A stretch of 64,000 nt of DNA from an uncultured Chloroflexota bacterium (lineage in GTDB: Bacteria > Chloroflexota > UBA4733), in assembly GCA_937967325.1 (NCBI GenBank), contig CALBSQ010000148.1, positions 11,459 to 75,458 on the forward strand, in the 5' to 3' direction. The position numbers and the translations under genes are program-made. The number at the start of each line of letters is the position of its first letter. The stretch's first letter is position 1. The notes beneath the pieces were generated by a model that saw nothing but the letters and a program-made list of their open reading frames with translations, did no database searches and had not been told where the DNA came from. Positions 52,351 to 60,315 of this stretch are shown one piece after another.

Positions 52351-52911
52351 CTAGCGCAGCAGGAGGTATGGTACGCATTCAACAGAGACCGCGCATGCCG
52401 CTTGACACTGCCAGCACCCTACCCAAGCTGCCAACGTGGCACGAAAGGCCACTGTCAACCCTCGGTCGCACCCGCGGCCGCGATGCCATGCCGCTCGAGC
52501 TGTTGCGAGAGACGTTGCTGGCCGAGTGAGGGTGCTGCTGCTTACCGTTGCCGTCGAGACCGGTGAGAGTGGCAAGAACAAGACCTGGGCGCGGAGGTCG
52601 TCTTGCTCCCCAGCCGATGCGATGATCTCGAGGTCGCGGATGCATGCGCCGATAGAAACGCGTAGCTGATGCGCGTAGACCACTCCACCAAAGGGCGTTC
52701 CCGCCGCTTGTCGGCGCCTGGCCTCTGCCAGCAGGTCGTCGTCCTGTGAGAAGAGGACGCGCCCGAGTGCGGACGCCCGGTCCAGCAGCTCTGCGTCTGT
52801 GAGGCCGCTGGCCCCGTCCTCGGAGGCAGTGAGGACGTCGGTATTTCGCAGTCGTAGGCCCACCGTGACCGCTCGCGGCACATGCTGATCCATGTACAGC
52901 GCTATGGACAT
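52351..52911 (-). CDS. DUF5615 (PIN-like) toxin with unusual C-terminal extension
   Basis: The first 117 residues fit the DUF5615/PIN-like family: YMDQHVPRAVTVGLRLRNTD, SQDDDLLAEARRRQAAGTPF, GGVVYAHQLRVSIGACIRDL and the typical end QVLFLPL, with acidic residues of the PIN active site (Asp8, Asp78-80 block). The frame then runs on for about 70 more residues of low-complexity type (Ser/Thr/Ala then Trp/Cys-rich), not seen in normal members, so the original stop was probably lost. It overlaps the antitoxin stop by one base (TGATG), as in other DUF433-DUF5615 pairs, which are predicted toxin-antitoxin modules. Confidence 0.8.
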   Translation of the reverse strand: MSIALYMDQHVPRAVTVGLRLRNTDVLTASEDGASGLTDAELLDRASALGRVLFSQDDDLLAEARRRQAAGTPFGGVVYAHQLRVSIGACIRDLEIIASAGEQDDLRAQVLFLPLSPVSTATVSSSTLTRPATSLATARAAWHRGRGCDRGLTVAFRATLAAWVGCWQCQAACAVSVECVPYLLLR

Positions 52912-53225
52912 CAGATGATACCGCGCTCCTTCAGGCGTTGCCGCAGCGACGAGGGAGGCGCTTGCTGCTGCAATTGGTCCGCGGTCGCGAGTCGCCGGGC
53001 AATGTCGCGGTCCAGCTCATCCCGATGGTCCCAATAGTAGGCGAGCGACGAATGGATCTGGCCCAGCGTGAGGTATGGGAACTGGAAATGCAACTCCTCG
53101 GGACTCCAGCCGTAGGCGGCTTGCGCGGTGACCAGCTCGACGACCTTCATTGTCGTGCCGACGATAGATGGGACGCCTTCCTGATTCAGGACGACATGCT
53201 CATACCTGGTTGCTATCAGAGCCAT
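52911..53225 (-). CDS. DUF433 family antitoxin
   Basis: 104 residues: YEHVVLNQEGVPSIVGTTMK, VVELVTAQAAYGWSPEELHF, QFPYLTLGQIHSSLAYYWDH and RDELDRDIARRL, the DUF433 pattern in which a VapB45-like DNA-binding domain with a winged-helix or HTH is followed by a C-terminal helix that binds the toxin. Coupled to the DUF5615 gene downstream. Predicted to neutralise the PIN-like toxin and repress the pair. Confidence 0.88.
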   Translation of the reverse strand: MALIATRYEHVVLNQEGVPSIVGTTMKVVELVTAQAAYGWSPEELHFQFPYLTLGQIHSSLAYYWDHRDELDRDIARRLATADQLQQQAPPSSLRQRLKERGII

Positions 53226-53356
53226 GCGGCCGCTCCTGCTCAGTCGGAAACACTGTCACGCGGTTGGCGACGACACCGCGCCTCGTTCCTGCCAGCATAG
53301 CACGGCAACGGCACGATGCGTTGACTACCGGGGATCGATTGCGCCTCTGCTACCCT

Positions 53357-53385
53357 TTGAAATTAGCACTGTATTTAGTTACATT
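53357..53385 (+). promoter_or_regulatory. Sigma-70-like promoter upstream of hicA
   Basis: TTGAAA (53357-53362), a 17-base AT-rich spacer and TACATT (53380-53385), only 29 bases before the GTG of the hicA relic at 53414. The local composition is much more AT-rich than the surroundings. It is the best -10/-35 pair I found in the window and would drive hicA-hicB. Confidence 0.6.
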
Positions 53386-53413
53386 GGGGTGGTCGGCGAG
53401 TTCGGGACGTGCG

Positions 53414-53646
53414 GTGGCGAAGCGGGACCAGCGACTGGCGGCGATCAAGCGGAATTCCCGCCGCGTTCGACCGGATGATCTGGATGTCATCCTCACCGCT
53501 GCCGGTTTCGTGGCGAGCACGAGGGCACGAGCCACAAGACTTATCGGCGCGGCGACGACCTCCTACCCCTGCCACAGCGCAAGCCATTCCTGCTGGAGGC
53601 GTATGTCCGACAGGCGATCAAGCTGCTGGAGAAGGGAACTGGATAA
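53414..53646 (+). pseudogene. hicA: HicA-type mRNA interferase, frameshifted
   Basis: Two frames together give a HicA protein: from the GTG at 53414, KRDQRLAAIKRNSRRVRPDD, LDVILTAAGF; then, one base shifted near 53515, HEGTSHKTYRRGDDLLPLPQ, RKPFLLEAYVRQAIKLLEKG, ending in TAA at 53644-53646. The GTSH motif with the catalytic His of HicA toxins is in the second frame. Joined length about 77 residues is normal. The TAATG overlap with hicB is typical. A single-base error in the assembly or a genuine inactivating frameshift would both explain it. Confidence 0.85.
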
Positions 53647-54044
53647 TGGCGGAGGTGACCGAGGAGGCGGTGGAGCGCTACTTGGCGCTCCCTTACCGGA
53701 TCGAGTTGATCCCCGATCCGGAGGGTTGGTTCGTGCGGATGCCGGAGCTGCCCGGCTGTATGAGCCAGGGCGACACGCCGGAGGAGGCGTTGGAGATGAT
53801 CCGCGACGCCCAGCGCGGCTGGATCACCGTGGCGCGGAGACACGGCATGTCCATCCCGGAGCCGCAAGGGGCATCCGCGCATTCCCATACAGGCAGGTTC
53901 AACGTGCGCGTGCCGAAGGACGTGCATCGTGCGCTGGTGACGGCCGCCGAGGAGCAGCACGTCAGCCTCAACCTGTACGTCGCCACGGTGTTGGCCCGCG
54001 CGGTCGCCGCCCGCGAGCCGGAACGCGTGCGGGCGAGCGCCTAA
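53646..54044 (+). CDS. hicB: HicB family antitoxin
   Basis: 132 residues from the ATG that overlaps the end of the hicA relic. The N-terminal part (IELIPDPEGWFVRMPELPGC, MSQGDTPEEALEMIRDA) is the HicB partial RNase H fold; the C-terminal part (FNVRVPKDVHRALVTAAEEQ, HVSLNLYVATVLARAVA) is the ribbon-helix-helix DNA-binding domain. With hicA broken it may persist as a solitary antitoxin or repressor. Confidence 0.9.
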   Translation: MAEVTEEAVERYLALPYRIELIPDPEGWFVRMPELPGCMSQGDTPEEALEMIRDAQRGWITVARRHGMSIPEPQGASAHSHTGRFNVRVPKDVHRALVTAAEEQHVSLNLYVATVLARAVAAREPERVRASA

Positions 54045-54869
54045 ATGTTCGATACGGGTAGGCCAAACCGGACCCTTGAGGAAGGCGCAACCTATCTCGC
54101 CTCCCCAACCGGCCCACGCCTGGGCGATGCCTTCGGCGCCTTGCTCCTGGAATGCTGGGAACGCGGCACAACCCCCGGGGCCGTGCTGGAGCTCATCGAG
54201 CGCGACGACGGCTACATGAGCGCCGGTGACGCCGCCCGCTACTTCGCTGAGGCGGATGCCTGGGGGCCGCTGGACCGCTGGGCTTGTGCTCACACACGCG
54301 GACGCGTGCTCGACGTTGGCAGCGGCGCCGGACGCCACGCGCTCTATCTGCAGCAAGCCGGCCACGATGTGGTCGCGCTCGATGTCTCTCCATTGGCAGG
54401 GGAGGTCTGCCGGCGACGCGGCATCCGGGACGTGTTCACCGGGACCGCGGGGGAGTTAGCCGAGACGGGTGTCGAGCCGTTCGATACGTTTCTGCTGCTG
54501 GGGAACAACCTGGGGCTGCTGCAGAGCGCAGAGCGGACGCCCGCGCTATTGGCCGCGCTAGCGGCGTTGGCCCGCCCCGACGCGGTGCTCCTCGGCCAGA
54601 GTCGCGACCAGTACCGGACAGATCGCGCGATCCATGAGCAGTATCATCAGCGGAATCGAGCGCTCGGGCGGATGGCTGGGCAGGTTCGCATTCGCGTCCG
54701 CCATCAGGACATCGCGACCGACTGGTTCGACTACCTGTTCACGAGTCTGGAGGAGTTGCGCAGTCTGCTTGCTGGTACCGCGTGGCGGCTGGAGCACCAC
54801 GAAGTTGACGGGGCAAACTATCTGGCGGTGCTACGCTGTGCGGGTAGATCGTCGCCTCGTTGGCGCTGA
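54045..54869 (+). CDS. Class I SAM-dependent methyltransferase
   Basis: 274 residues; ATG right after the hicB TAA. SAM site is RGRVLDVGSGAGRHALYLQQ followed by an acidic strand end (HDVVALDVSPLAGE) and FDTFLLLGNNLGLL. The last third lacks NPPY-type or other nucleic acid motifs, so a small-molecule target is likely. The overlap with hicB may give translational coupling, but a functional link is not evident. Confidence 0.85.
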   Translation: MFDTGRPNRTLEEGATYLASPTGPRLGDAFGALLLECWERGTTPGAVLELIERDDGYMSAGDAARYFAEADAWGPLDRWACAHTRGRVLDVGSGAGRHALYLQQAGHDVVALDVSPLAGEVCRRRGIRDVFTGTAGELAETGVEPFDTFLLLGNNLGLLQSAERTPALLAALAALARPDAVLLGQSRDQYRTDRAIHEQYHQRNRALGRMAGQVRIRVRHQDIATDWFDYLFTSLEELRSLLAGTAWRLEHHEVDGANYLAVLRCAGRSSPRWR

Positions 54870-55082
54870 TGGAGGAGCATGGCGGAAAGGGACTTCCACA
54901 TTCGCCTGGTGGACCGCGCGAGTTGATGGGGAGCGGCCGTAGGTTCGTCGACGTGGCGTAGCAACAGTGGCGCGGTCCGCAGCAAAGTTGTTTCACGCGG
55001 TCAGGCAAACACGGTCCGCCGCTATGCTTATCGGGGCGATTTGGCCGCCATTGGGGTACACGAGCCGCCGGAGAGGATAGCG

Positions 55083-56072
55083 ATGATCGAGGCGCAGGCA
55101 TTGACTCGCCGCTTCGGGGAGTCCCTGGCCGTCGATAGCGTCTCCCTGAAGGTGCCGGATGGCGCGATCCTGGCGTTGCTGGGCCCGAATGGCGCGGGCA
55201 AGACGACGACGGTCCGCATGTTGGCAGGCTTGCTCGCCCCCACTTCCGGCGCCGCCTCCGTATCTGGGATCGACGTGCGCGCCAATCCTGCCGGAGTGCG
55301 GGCGCGGGTGGGGTTGGTCACCGATGTCCCAGGCCTGTATGAGCGCATGAACGTGGGCGCCTACCTGGACTTCTTCGGCAGCATCTACGGCCTGGACCCC
55401 ACGACGCGGGCGAGGCGTATCGACGAGCTACTGGCGTTCTTCGACCTGAAGGCGCACCAGAGGGACAGGATGGCCGGGTTCTCTAAAGGCATGAAGCAGA
55501 AGGTCGCGCTGGCCCGCGCCCTGCTGCACGAGCCCTCCGCGCTGTTCCTGGACGAGCCCACCTCCGGACTCGATCCGCTGGCGGCGCGTGCCGTCCGCGA
55601 GCTGGTTGTCAATCTGAAACATTCCAGCCGCAGCATTATCCTCTGTACTCACGACCTGGACGAGGCCGAACGGCTGGCCGATGAGGTGGCAATCATCCGG
55701 CAGGGGCGTATCGTGGCCGCCGATGCGCCGGCCGCGCTGCGGGCCGGGGCCTCTCCCGATACGCTCGTGCGCATCGAGCTGACTGCGCCGTTCCCCGCGG
55801 CTCAGGCGGCGCTCGGTGACATCGACGGCACATCCCATCTGGCCCTCTGCTCCGAGCCGGGCGCTGAAGGGAGCACGATCCTGGAATATGCGACGCCCCA
55901 TCCGCGCCGGGTGAACCCGCTGGTGCTGGCGCGGCTTATTGCCGCGGGCGCGCAGGTGGTTTCGGTGACTTGCACGACGCGGACGCTGGAGGATGTCTAC
56001 CTAGGTGTTGTCGGCGGTGAGTCTCAGCCGGCAGGCGAAGCGGTGGGCGTGGCCGTTGGAGGATCACGATGA
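55083..56072 (+). CDS. ABC transporter ATP-binding protein (ABC-2 type, drug/lipid exporter)
   Basis: About 329 residues from the ATG at 55083 (GGAGAGG upstream; an earlier start at 55041 is less likely). LLGPNGAGKTTTVRMLAGLL is Walker A, GFSKGMKQKVALARALL an imperfect signature (SKGMKQK, as usual in the CcmA/DrrA group), LFLDEPTSGLDPLAA Walker B and CTHDLDEAERLAD the H-loop. The C-terminal 100 residues are the regulatory domain of the DrrA type. Coupled by ATGA overlap to the permease. Confidence 0.93.
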   Translation: MIEAQALTRRFGESLAVDSVSLKVPDGAILALLGPNGAGKTTTVRMLAGLLAPTSGAASVSGIDVRANPAGVRARVGLVTDVPGLYERMNVGAYLDFFGSIYGLDPTTRARRIDELLAFFDLKAHQRDRMAGFSKGMKQKVALARALLHEPSALFLDEPTSGLDPLAARAVRELVVNLKHSSRSIILCTHDLDEAERLADEVAIIRQGRIVAADAPAALRAGASPDTLVRIELTAPFPAAQAALGDIDGTSHLALCSEPGAEGSTILEYATPHPRRVNPLVLARLIAAGAQVVSVTCTTRTLEDVYLGVVGGESQPAGEAVGVAVGGSR

Positions 56073-56860
56073 GCGTTCCCCTATCCACTGTCCCCACGGT
56101 GCGGGCGCCGTCAGGCGCTGCAACGCTGCCGAGCGATTGGCAGACGCTGCTCCTTATTGCCCGCCGCGCCGCCCTGGAGGCGCTCCGCGACCGCATCACC
56201 TTGACCATGAGCGTCTTTTTCTCGCTGGTCTTCCCGCTCATCATGGTCTTTTCGGTCGTCCGGCCACTGGCGGGGGCCGGGAGCGGCCAGGACGGAGTGC
56301 TGGGAACCGTGCTGGCGATCTACGTGTTGTTGATCGGGCTGCTGCCGACGACGGCAGCCGTCGGGGTAGCCTGCGGCCAGTTCGCCGGCGAGAAGGAGCA
56401 AGGCAACCTGGCGCCGCTGCTGGCCTCGCCGGCCTCCAACGTGGCCATCTTCGGCGGCAAGGTGCTCGGGGCTGTGGTCCCGGCGATCCTCTTCTCTGCG
56501 GTTGCCGAGATCGCCTATCTGCTGGCGGTGAGCGCGACGATCGGCGCGAATAAGCTGCGTCTCCTGCCGCCCGCGCTTGCCATCGCCATGCTGCTGCTCG
56601 TCCCGGCCGTGGCGATCTTCGCCGCGACAGTGGCGAGCCTCATCTCCTCGCGGGTGCGCACCTTCAACACGGCGCAACAGATCTCCGGCATCCTGCTCTT
56701 CCCGCTGTGGGGCATCCTCTTCGGCGTCGCCTTCAAGATGGGCGCCTGGGGCGCCTGGACGCTGGCGCTGGCCGTCGCGGCCGTCTTCGCCATCGACGCC
56801 GTCCTCACCGTCGTCGCCGCCAAGACCTGGCGGCGCGAAGAGGTGCTGGCGCAGCAGTAG
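56069..56860 (+). CDS. ABC-2 type transporter permease
   Basis: 263 residues with six predicted membrane helices, including LLIARRAALEALRDRITLTM (cytoplasmic entry), SVFFSLVFPLIMVFSV and GVACGQFAGEKEQGNLAPLL, the GEKEQGNL loop that contacts the ATPase in ABC-2 permeases. The ATG overlaps the ATPase stop. The pair should export a drug, lipid or polymer, or mediate tolerance to one; the substrate is unknown. Confidence 0.9.
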   Translation: MSVPLSTVPTVRAPSGAATLPSDWQTLLLIARRAALEALRDRITLTMSVFFSLVFPLIMVFSVVRPLAGAGSGQDGVLGTVLAIYVLLIGLLPTTAAVGVACGQFAGEKEQGNLAPLLASPASNVAIFGGKVLGAVVPAILFSAVAEIAYLLAVSATIGANKLRLLPPALAIAMLLLVPAVAIFAATVASLISSRVRTFNTAQQISGILLFPLWGILFGVAFKMGAWGAWTLALAVAAVFAIDAVLTVVAAKTWRREEVLAQQ

Positions 56861-56926
56861 GCGCCCGCGGAAGACGAGACAGTTGCTCCAATGCGCGGCT
56901 GGACTGGGAACTGCCTGGGTATCCGG

Positions 56927-57385
56927 TCACACCTCGTCATCACTTCCATCGTCGACGAGCGTGTCCAGGAAATGTTGGACCGTCAGCACGGCCACCCTAT
57001 ACGAACCGAGAGTCTTCACCAACTCTGAGTCGCCCTTCAAGTCGTCATCGCGACTCACGATGCTGTCCGCCCGACCAAGTAATGCCGTCTCTATCAGCAT
57101 GTTGTCGTGAGGATCTCGGCACAACTTTACCGCTCCCGTGATCACGACGCCCTCTGCATACGATTGCAAAAGCTGCTGCAGTTCAGCGACGTTGGACCCA
57201 ACACCCGGATACTTGCGCAGGATGCGCGGACGTGAGAGTACCGCTGCCAATTCAGTCAGGAGGGGCTCGCTGATAACCAACACAAAGAGACCACGCCGCA
57301 ACGCTTCCAGGACCCGGGCCGGTGCTCCGCGGGGATTGAGCAGCGCCGAGATCCAGACGTTCGTATCAACGACGGTTCGATGCAC
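56927..57385 (-). CDS. PIN domain toxin (VapC-like)
   Basis: 152 residues from the GTG at 57385 (AGGAG close upstream). VVDTNVWISALLNPRGAPAR carries the first PIN acid (Asp), ELAAVLSRPRI the second, and CRDPHDNMLIETALLGRADS with SRDDDL the third and fourth. This is the PIN_Sll0205-like/PRORP-like group of VapC toxins with magnesium-dependent RNase activity. It overlaps the antitoxin gene by about 20 bases and is convergent with the ABC-2 permease. Confidence 0.9.
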   Translation of the reverse strand: MHRTVVDTNVWISALLNPRGAPARVLEALRRGLFVLVISEPLLTELAAVLSRPRILRKYPGVGSNVAELQQLLQSYAEGVVITGAVKLCRDPHDNMLIETALLGRADSIVSRDDDLKGDSELVKTLGSYRVAVLTVQHFLDTLVDDGSDDEV

Positions 57386-57650
57386 GATGCTCCTGCCGGA
57401 CTTCCTCCCTCGCCGCCGTAATATCCGCTTCGATCTCTTCCGGCGGAATATCTGGCGGGATCCGGCTCTGGACCGACTCGAGGAGGTGGTCCCAACGCTG
57501 CTGCCACTCGGCGTCATTGGCCATTCGCGTTGCGAGGTACCCGTCGACCGCCTTGCGAACGAGCCCTGCCACGCTTTGTCGCTCCTCGGCGGCCACGTGC
57601 TTCAAGGCGCGGAGCTGGCCGTCATACAGATACACATTCGTACGTTGCAC
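57366..57650 (-). CDS. Ribbon-helix-helix antitoxin of the PIN module
   Basis: About 94 residues from the GTG at 57650 (GGTGGG upstream; an alternative GTG at 57665). The N-terminus QRTNVYLYDGQLRALKHVAA and ERQSVAGLVRKAVDGYLATR is a CopG/RHH strand and two helices, followed by an acidic helical tail (PPEEIEADITAAREE) that would bind the PIN toxin. Gene order antitoxin-toxin and the overlap are those of vapBC loci. Confidence 0.88.
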   Translation of the reverse strand: MQRTNVYLYDGQLRALKHVAAEERQSVAGLVRKAVDGYLATRMANDAEWQQRWDHLLESVQSRIPPDIPPEEIEADITAAREEVRQEHRASNRR

Positions 57651-57738
57651 GTGACCCACCCCCACCTTCTTTCACGCATCATACCCCATGATGTATGTCG
57701 GATTAGGGCCTACCCGGCCACCAAGACGCCATCAGGGG

Positions 57739-57921
57739 TCAGGCATCGGCGTCGCATCCCCGCCAGGAGACGGTGATGGTGAGACTGCCGCGGTCTCTCT
57801 GTTCGGCAAACGCCGGGGTATGCAGCCGGGCTGGGTCGGTGAAGCGGGCGTGTCGAGACAGCTCGCGTCGAGGATCAGCGATGCCGTGCGCAACATCGTT
57901 ATCGAGAAGGATGCTGGCCAA
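57739..57921 (-). pseudogene. Truncated DUF5615-like toxin
   Basis: A TTG two bases after the antitoxin stop begins ASILLDNDVAHGIADPRREL, matching the start of DUF5615/PIN-like toxins that follow DUF433 antitoxins, but the frame ends after 60 residues without the later acidic residues (about 110 residues are usual). The remaining peptide (Arg/His/Pro-rich) is not related. Probably decayed or frameshifted. Confidence 0.6.
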
Positions 57922-57923
57922 GG

Positions 57924-58205
57924 TCAGCCGTGCGCAGCCGCGTTCGCCTCAACGCGGGCGTCGATTTGGAGCGGATGTCGCCGGTAGTAGGCGTGGGCGG
58001 CGCGCACTGCGTCGACCGGAATCGCGTAGTCGTGCGCGACTTGCCGGATAAACTCATCCTGCCCACGGGTCGCGCCGATAATGGCCCACAGGTGGACGCC
58101 AGACACGGCGAGCCGCATCTCGGCTGGACTCATCGGATCGGGTTCGATCCAGCGCTCGATGAGCGCTTGTTTGGTCTCTGGCACGAACGCATCAACCTGG
58201 GCCAT
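57924..58205 (-). CDS. DUF433-like antitoxin
   Basis: 93 residues: ETKQALIERWIEPDPMSPAE, MRLAVSGVHLWAIIGATRGQ, DEFIRQVAHDYAIPVDAVRA, AHAYYRRHPLQIDARVEANA. The middle and end share the DUF433/VapB45-type architecture with the gene at 52911 (HDYAIPVDAVRAAHAYY versus FPYLTLGQIHSSLAYYW). Partner to the truncated toxin at 57739. Probably an antitoxin left without a working toxin. Confidence 0.7.
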   Translation of the reverse strand: MAQVDAFVPETKQALIERWIEPDPMSPAEMRLAVSGVHLWAIIGATRGQDEFIRQVAHDYAIPVDAVRAAHAYYRRHPLQIDARVEANAAAHG

Positions 58206-58257
58206 GCTATCCAGCCTCTTTGATAAACGGAAGTATACGTCGGCACGTGGCGACCCG

Positions 58258-60243
58258 CTACCCGGAGATCGTCCCCAGCGTCACCTCGTTGTCAGGGGCG
58301 CCATCTCCCGTGACAGGCAGCCGTTGCCCGGTTTTCGGCAGGTAGAGGCCGACCGTGAGCCGGTACGTCGATCCGGCTGAGCCTGCGGGCAGTGCGACGT
58401 CGTGCTGGTCGATGATGCGCTGGCCGGGCTGCCACGTGTCGGTGGGCATCGAGCCCAACGCCGGTTCACGATCGTCCTGTGCTACCAGGCGTCCGGGGCC
58501 GTCGTACAGATGGACGAACACCGTGTAGCGGGCCGGGATGCGCTTCTGGTCGCGCCAGTCCAGCACCACGGTCAGGTGACCGGACTGTGGCGCGCTCGTC
58601 CGGGCGGCCCATCCCGCTAGCTCGGCGGCGTCGCCGAACCGCACGCTGGTGGCGTGCCGGCTCCGGTCCAGGATGCCGAGCGGCGTAAGGTAGAGGTCCA
58701 GTTGGAGGTCGTCGAGGGCGTTCGCTTCCAGGCGGGTGTCATGCATATCGAGCCAGCGCTGTGTGTCCCAGTGGACATCCCAGAAGTGGCCGGCATCGTC
58801 CGGCAGCCAGAGCCGGTCAACGGTCTGGCCCGCCTGCTCCAACGTCGCGGTCAGCTCCGCGTCGGACGTGGGACGCTGCTGGGGGATGCTAAAAGTTGGC
58901 GCGGGGCCACCGTCGACGTAGTGGTAGTAATACCAGAAGGACGGATCATACTGGCTGTTGACGATAACCCCGTCGCCCTTCTGCTCGTGGGCGCGGATGT
59001 AGGCCGCTACCGTCCGGTAGTCGTACCACTTGCCATAGCGCTGGTCGAACTGGTAGGCGTGATAACCGAGGACGGCGCTCAAGGCGAAGGCGCCGACAAT
59101 GGCAATGCCGCCTGGCCGCCAATGTGTCCAGAGCGTCAGCGCTACCAGTGTGGCCAGCAGCAGGTACTCGGGGAGGAACACTGACAGGTAGCGCGGTCCC
59201 AGCAAGGGTGTCAGGCGCGGAATCAGCCAGACCTCCGCGATGGGGACGGCCATGAAGATAATCAGGAGGAACGGCCAGGGGGACATCCTGCTGCGTTGAA
59301 GCGTGAGGACGCCCAGTCCCGCGGCCACGGCAAGAGCGGTCAGCCCGGTGAGCACCCAGCCAAGGGTCGGGCTCACCAGGATAGCCGGGCCGGCGGCGGC
59401 ATACTCCAACACCGGCAGCAGTCCGCCGCTGTCGTGCCCGGATTGAAAGGGCGGCACGAGGCTCCGCGCCGAGAGCCACCACAGCCCGAAGGGCGCCAGC
59501 GCCATTGCCTGCCCAACGGCGAAGGCCACGAGCCGGCGCCAGGAGAGGCGCCCGGTGATGGCGAGGAGCAGCGCGACTGCCCAGGCGCCCGTGAGCGCCG
59601 GCGCCGTGACGTAGTGGCTGAGCAGCCCCAGCGTCGCGCCTCCGCTGGCGAGGGCGATGCCCGGTGGGAGGCGCCCTCGCCAGATCCAGGTGAGTCCGAG
59701 CAGGACCACCGCCAGGAGCAAGGTGGCCTGGGCATACATGCGCGCCTCCTGGGCATACCAGAGTGCGAGAGGATTGACGGCAATGAGTACGCCGGCCACA
59801 AGCCCTGCTCCATGGCCGGCGACGGCGGTTCCCAGGCGGTAGGCGACAGGTATCAGCAAGGTGGCGGCGAGAACTGAAGGCCAGCGCAGCGCGAACGCCG
59901 AGTAGCCGGCCAGGCCCAGCCACCAGTGCAGCTCCAAGAGGAAGAGCGGGGCGTCGGCCTGCGAGCTGCGCAGCCGCGCGGCGATGTCGGCGACGGGCTG
60001 GATAGCGATGGTGGCTGCCACGTTCTCATCCAGCCACAGCACGTGGTGGTCCAGGCGGAAGGCACGCAAGAAGAAGGCGCCGAGCAGGAGCGCGATGAGA
60101 GGAAGGGGAGCGCGGGCGTCCCGCCCGCCGGGTTGCTTCTGTGGCGGGGGAGCGACCCGGTTCCTGCTTGCATGCCCATCCGCTGACGGCGCTGGGGCGG
60201 GCGGGACGCCCGTGCTCCCCGCACGACGCCAGGGCGAGTTCAT
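58258..60243 (-). CDS. Membrane glycosyltransferase, GT39 (PMT/ArnT)-like
   Basis: About 661 residues. The first membrane helix (LPLIALLLGAFFLRAFRLDH) is followed by LDEN, the place of the catalytic Asp-Glu loop in ArnT/PMT enzymes, and DAPLFLLELHWWLGLAGYSA; ten or more further helices end near residue 380, then a soluble C-terminal beta domain. GT39/GT83 members transfer sugars from polyprenyl phosphate carriers to proteins or lipid A. The start is uncertain (60243, 60255 or 60285) because the first 45 residues are encoded by an intergenic-type repeat (see 60105-60220). Confidence 0.85.
   Translation of the reverse strand: MNSPWRRAGSTGVPPAPAPSADGHASRNRVAPPPQKQPGGRDARAPLPLIALLLGAFFLRAFRLDHHVLWLDENVAATIAIQPVADIAARLRSSQADAPLFLLELHWWLGLAGYSAFALRWPSVLAATLLIPVAYRLGTAVAGHGAGLVAGVLIAVNPLALWYAQEARMYAQATLLLAVVLLGLTWIWRGRLPPGIALASGGATLGLLSHYVTAPALTGAWAVALLLAITGRLSWRRLVAFAVGQAMALAPFGLWWLSARSLVPPFQSGHDSGGLLPVLEYAAAGPAILVSPTLGWVLTGLTALAVAAGLGVLTLQRSRMSPWPFLLIIFMAVPIAEVWLIPRLTPLLGPRYLSVFLPEYLLLATLVALTLWTHWRPGGIAIVGAFALSAVLGYHAYQFDQRYGKWYDYRTVAAYIRAHEQKGDGVIVNSQYDPSFWYYYHYVDGGPAPTFSIPQQRPTSDAELTATLEQAGQTVDRLWLPDDAGHFWDVHWDTQRWLDMHDTRLEANALDDLQLDLYLTPLGILDRSRHATSVRFGDAAELAGWAARTSAPQSGHLTVVLDWRDQKRIPARYTVFVHLYDGPGRLVAQDDREPALGSMPTDTWQPGQRIIDQHDVALPAGSAGSTYRLTVGLYLPKTGQRLPVTGDGAPDNEVTLGTISG
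60105..60220. repeat. Second copy of the GCGGGCGTCCCGCCCGC inverted-repeat family, inside a coding frame
   Basis: Arms 60105-60129 and 60196-60220 are reverse complements at 24 of 25 positions and share the core GAGCGCGGGCGTCCCGCCCG with the element at 27796-27924. The frame of the glycosyltransferase passes through the whole element, so its product has an Arg/Pro/Gly-rich N-terminal segment. Confidence 0.8.
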
Positions 60244-60315
60244 CGCCAGAGTCATACATTGCCGTCGGAACATGGCAGTAGACAATGTGTGCTGTTTGCT
60301 GATCGGCGTAGCGGG

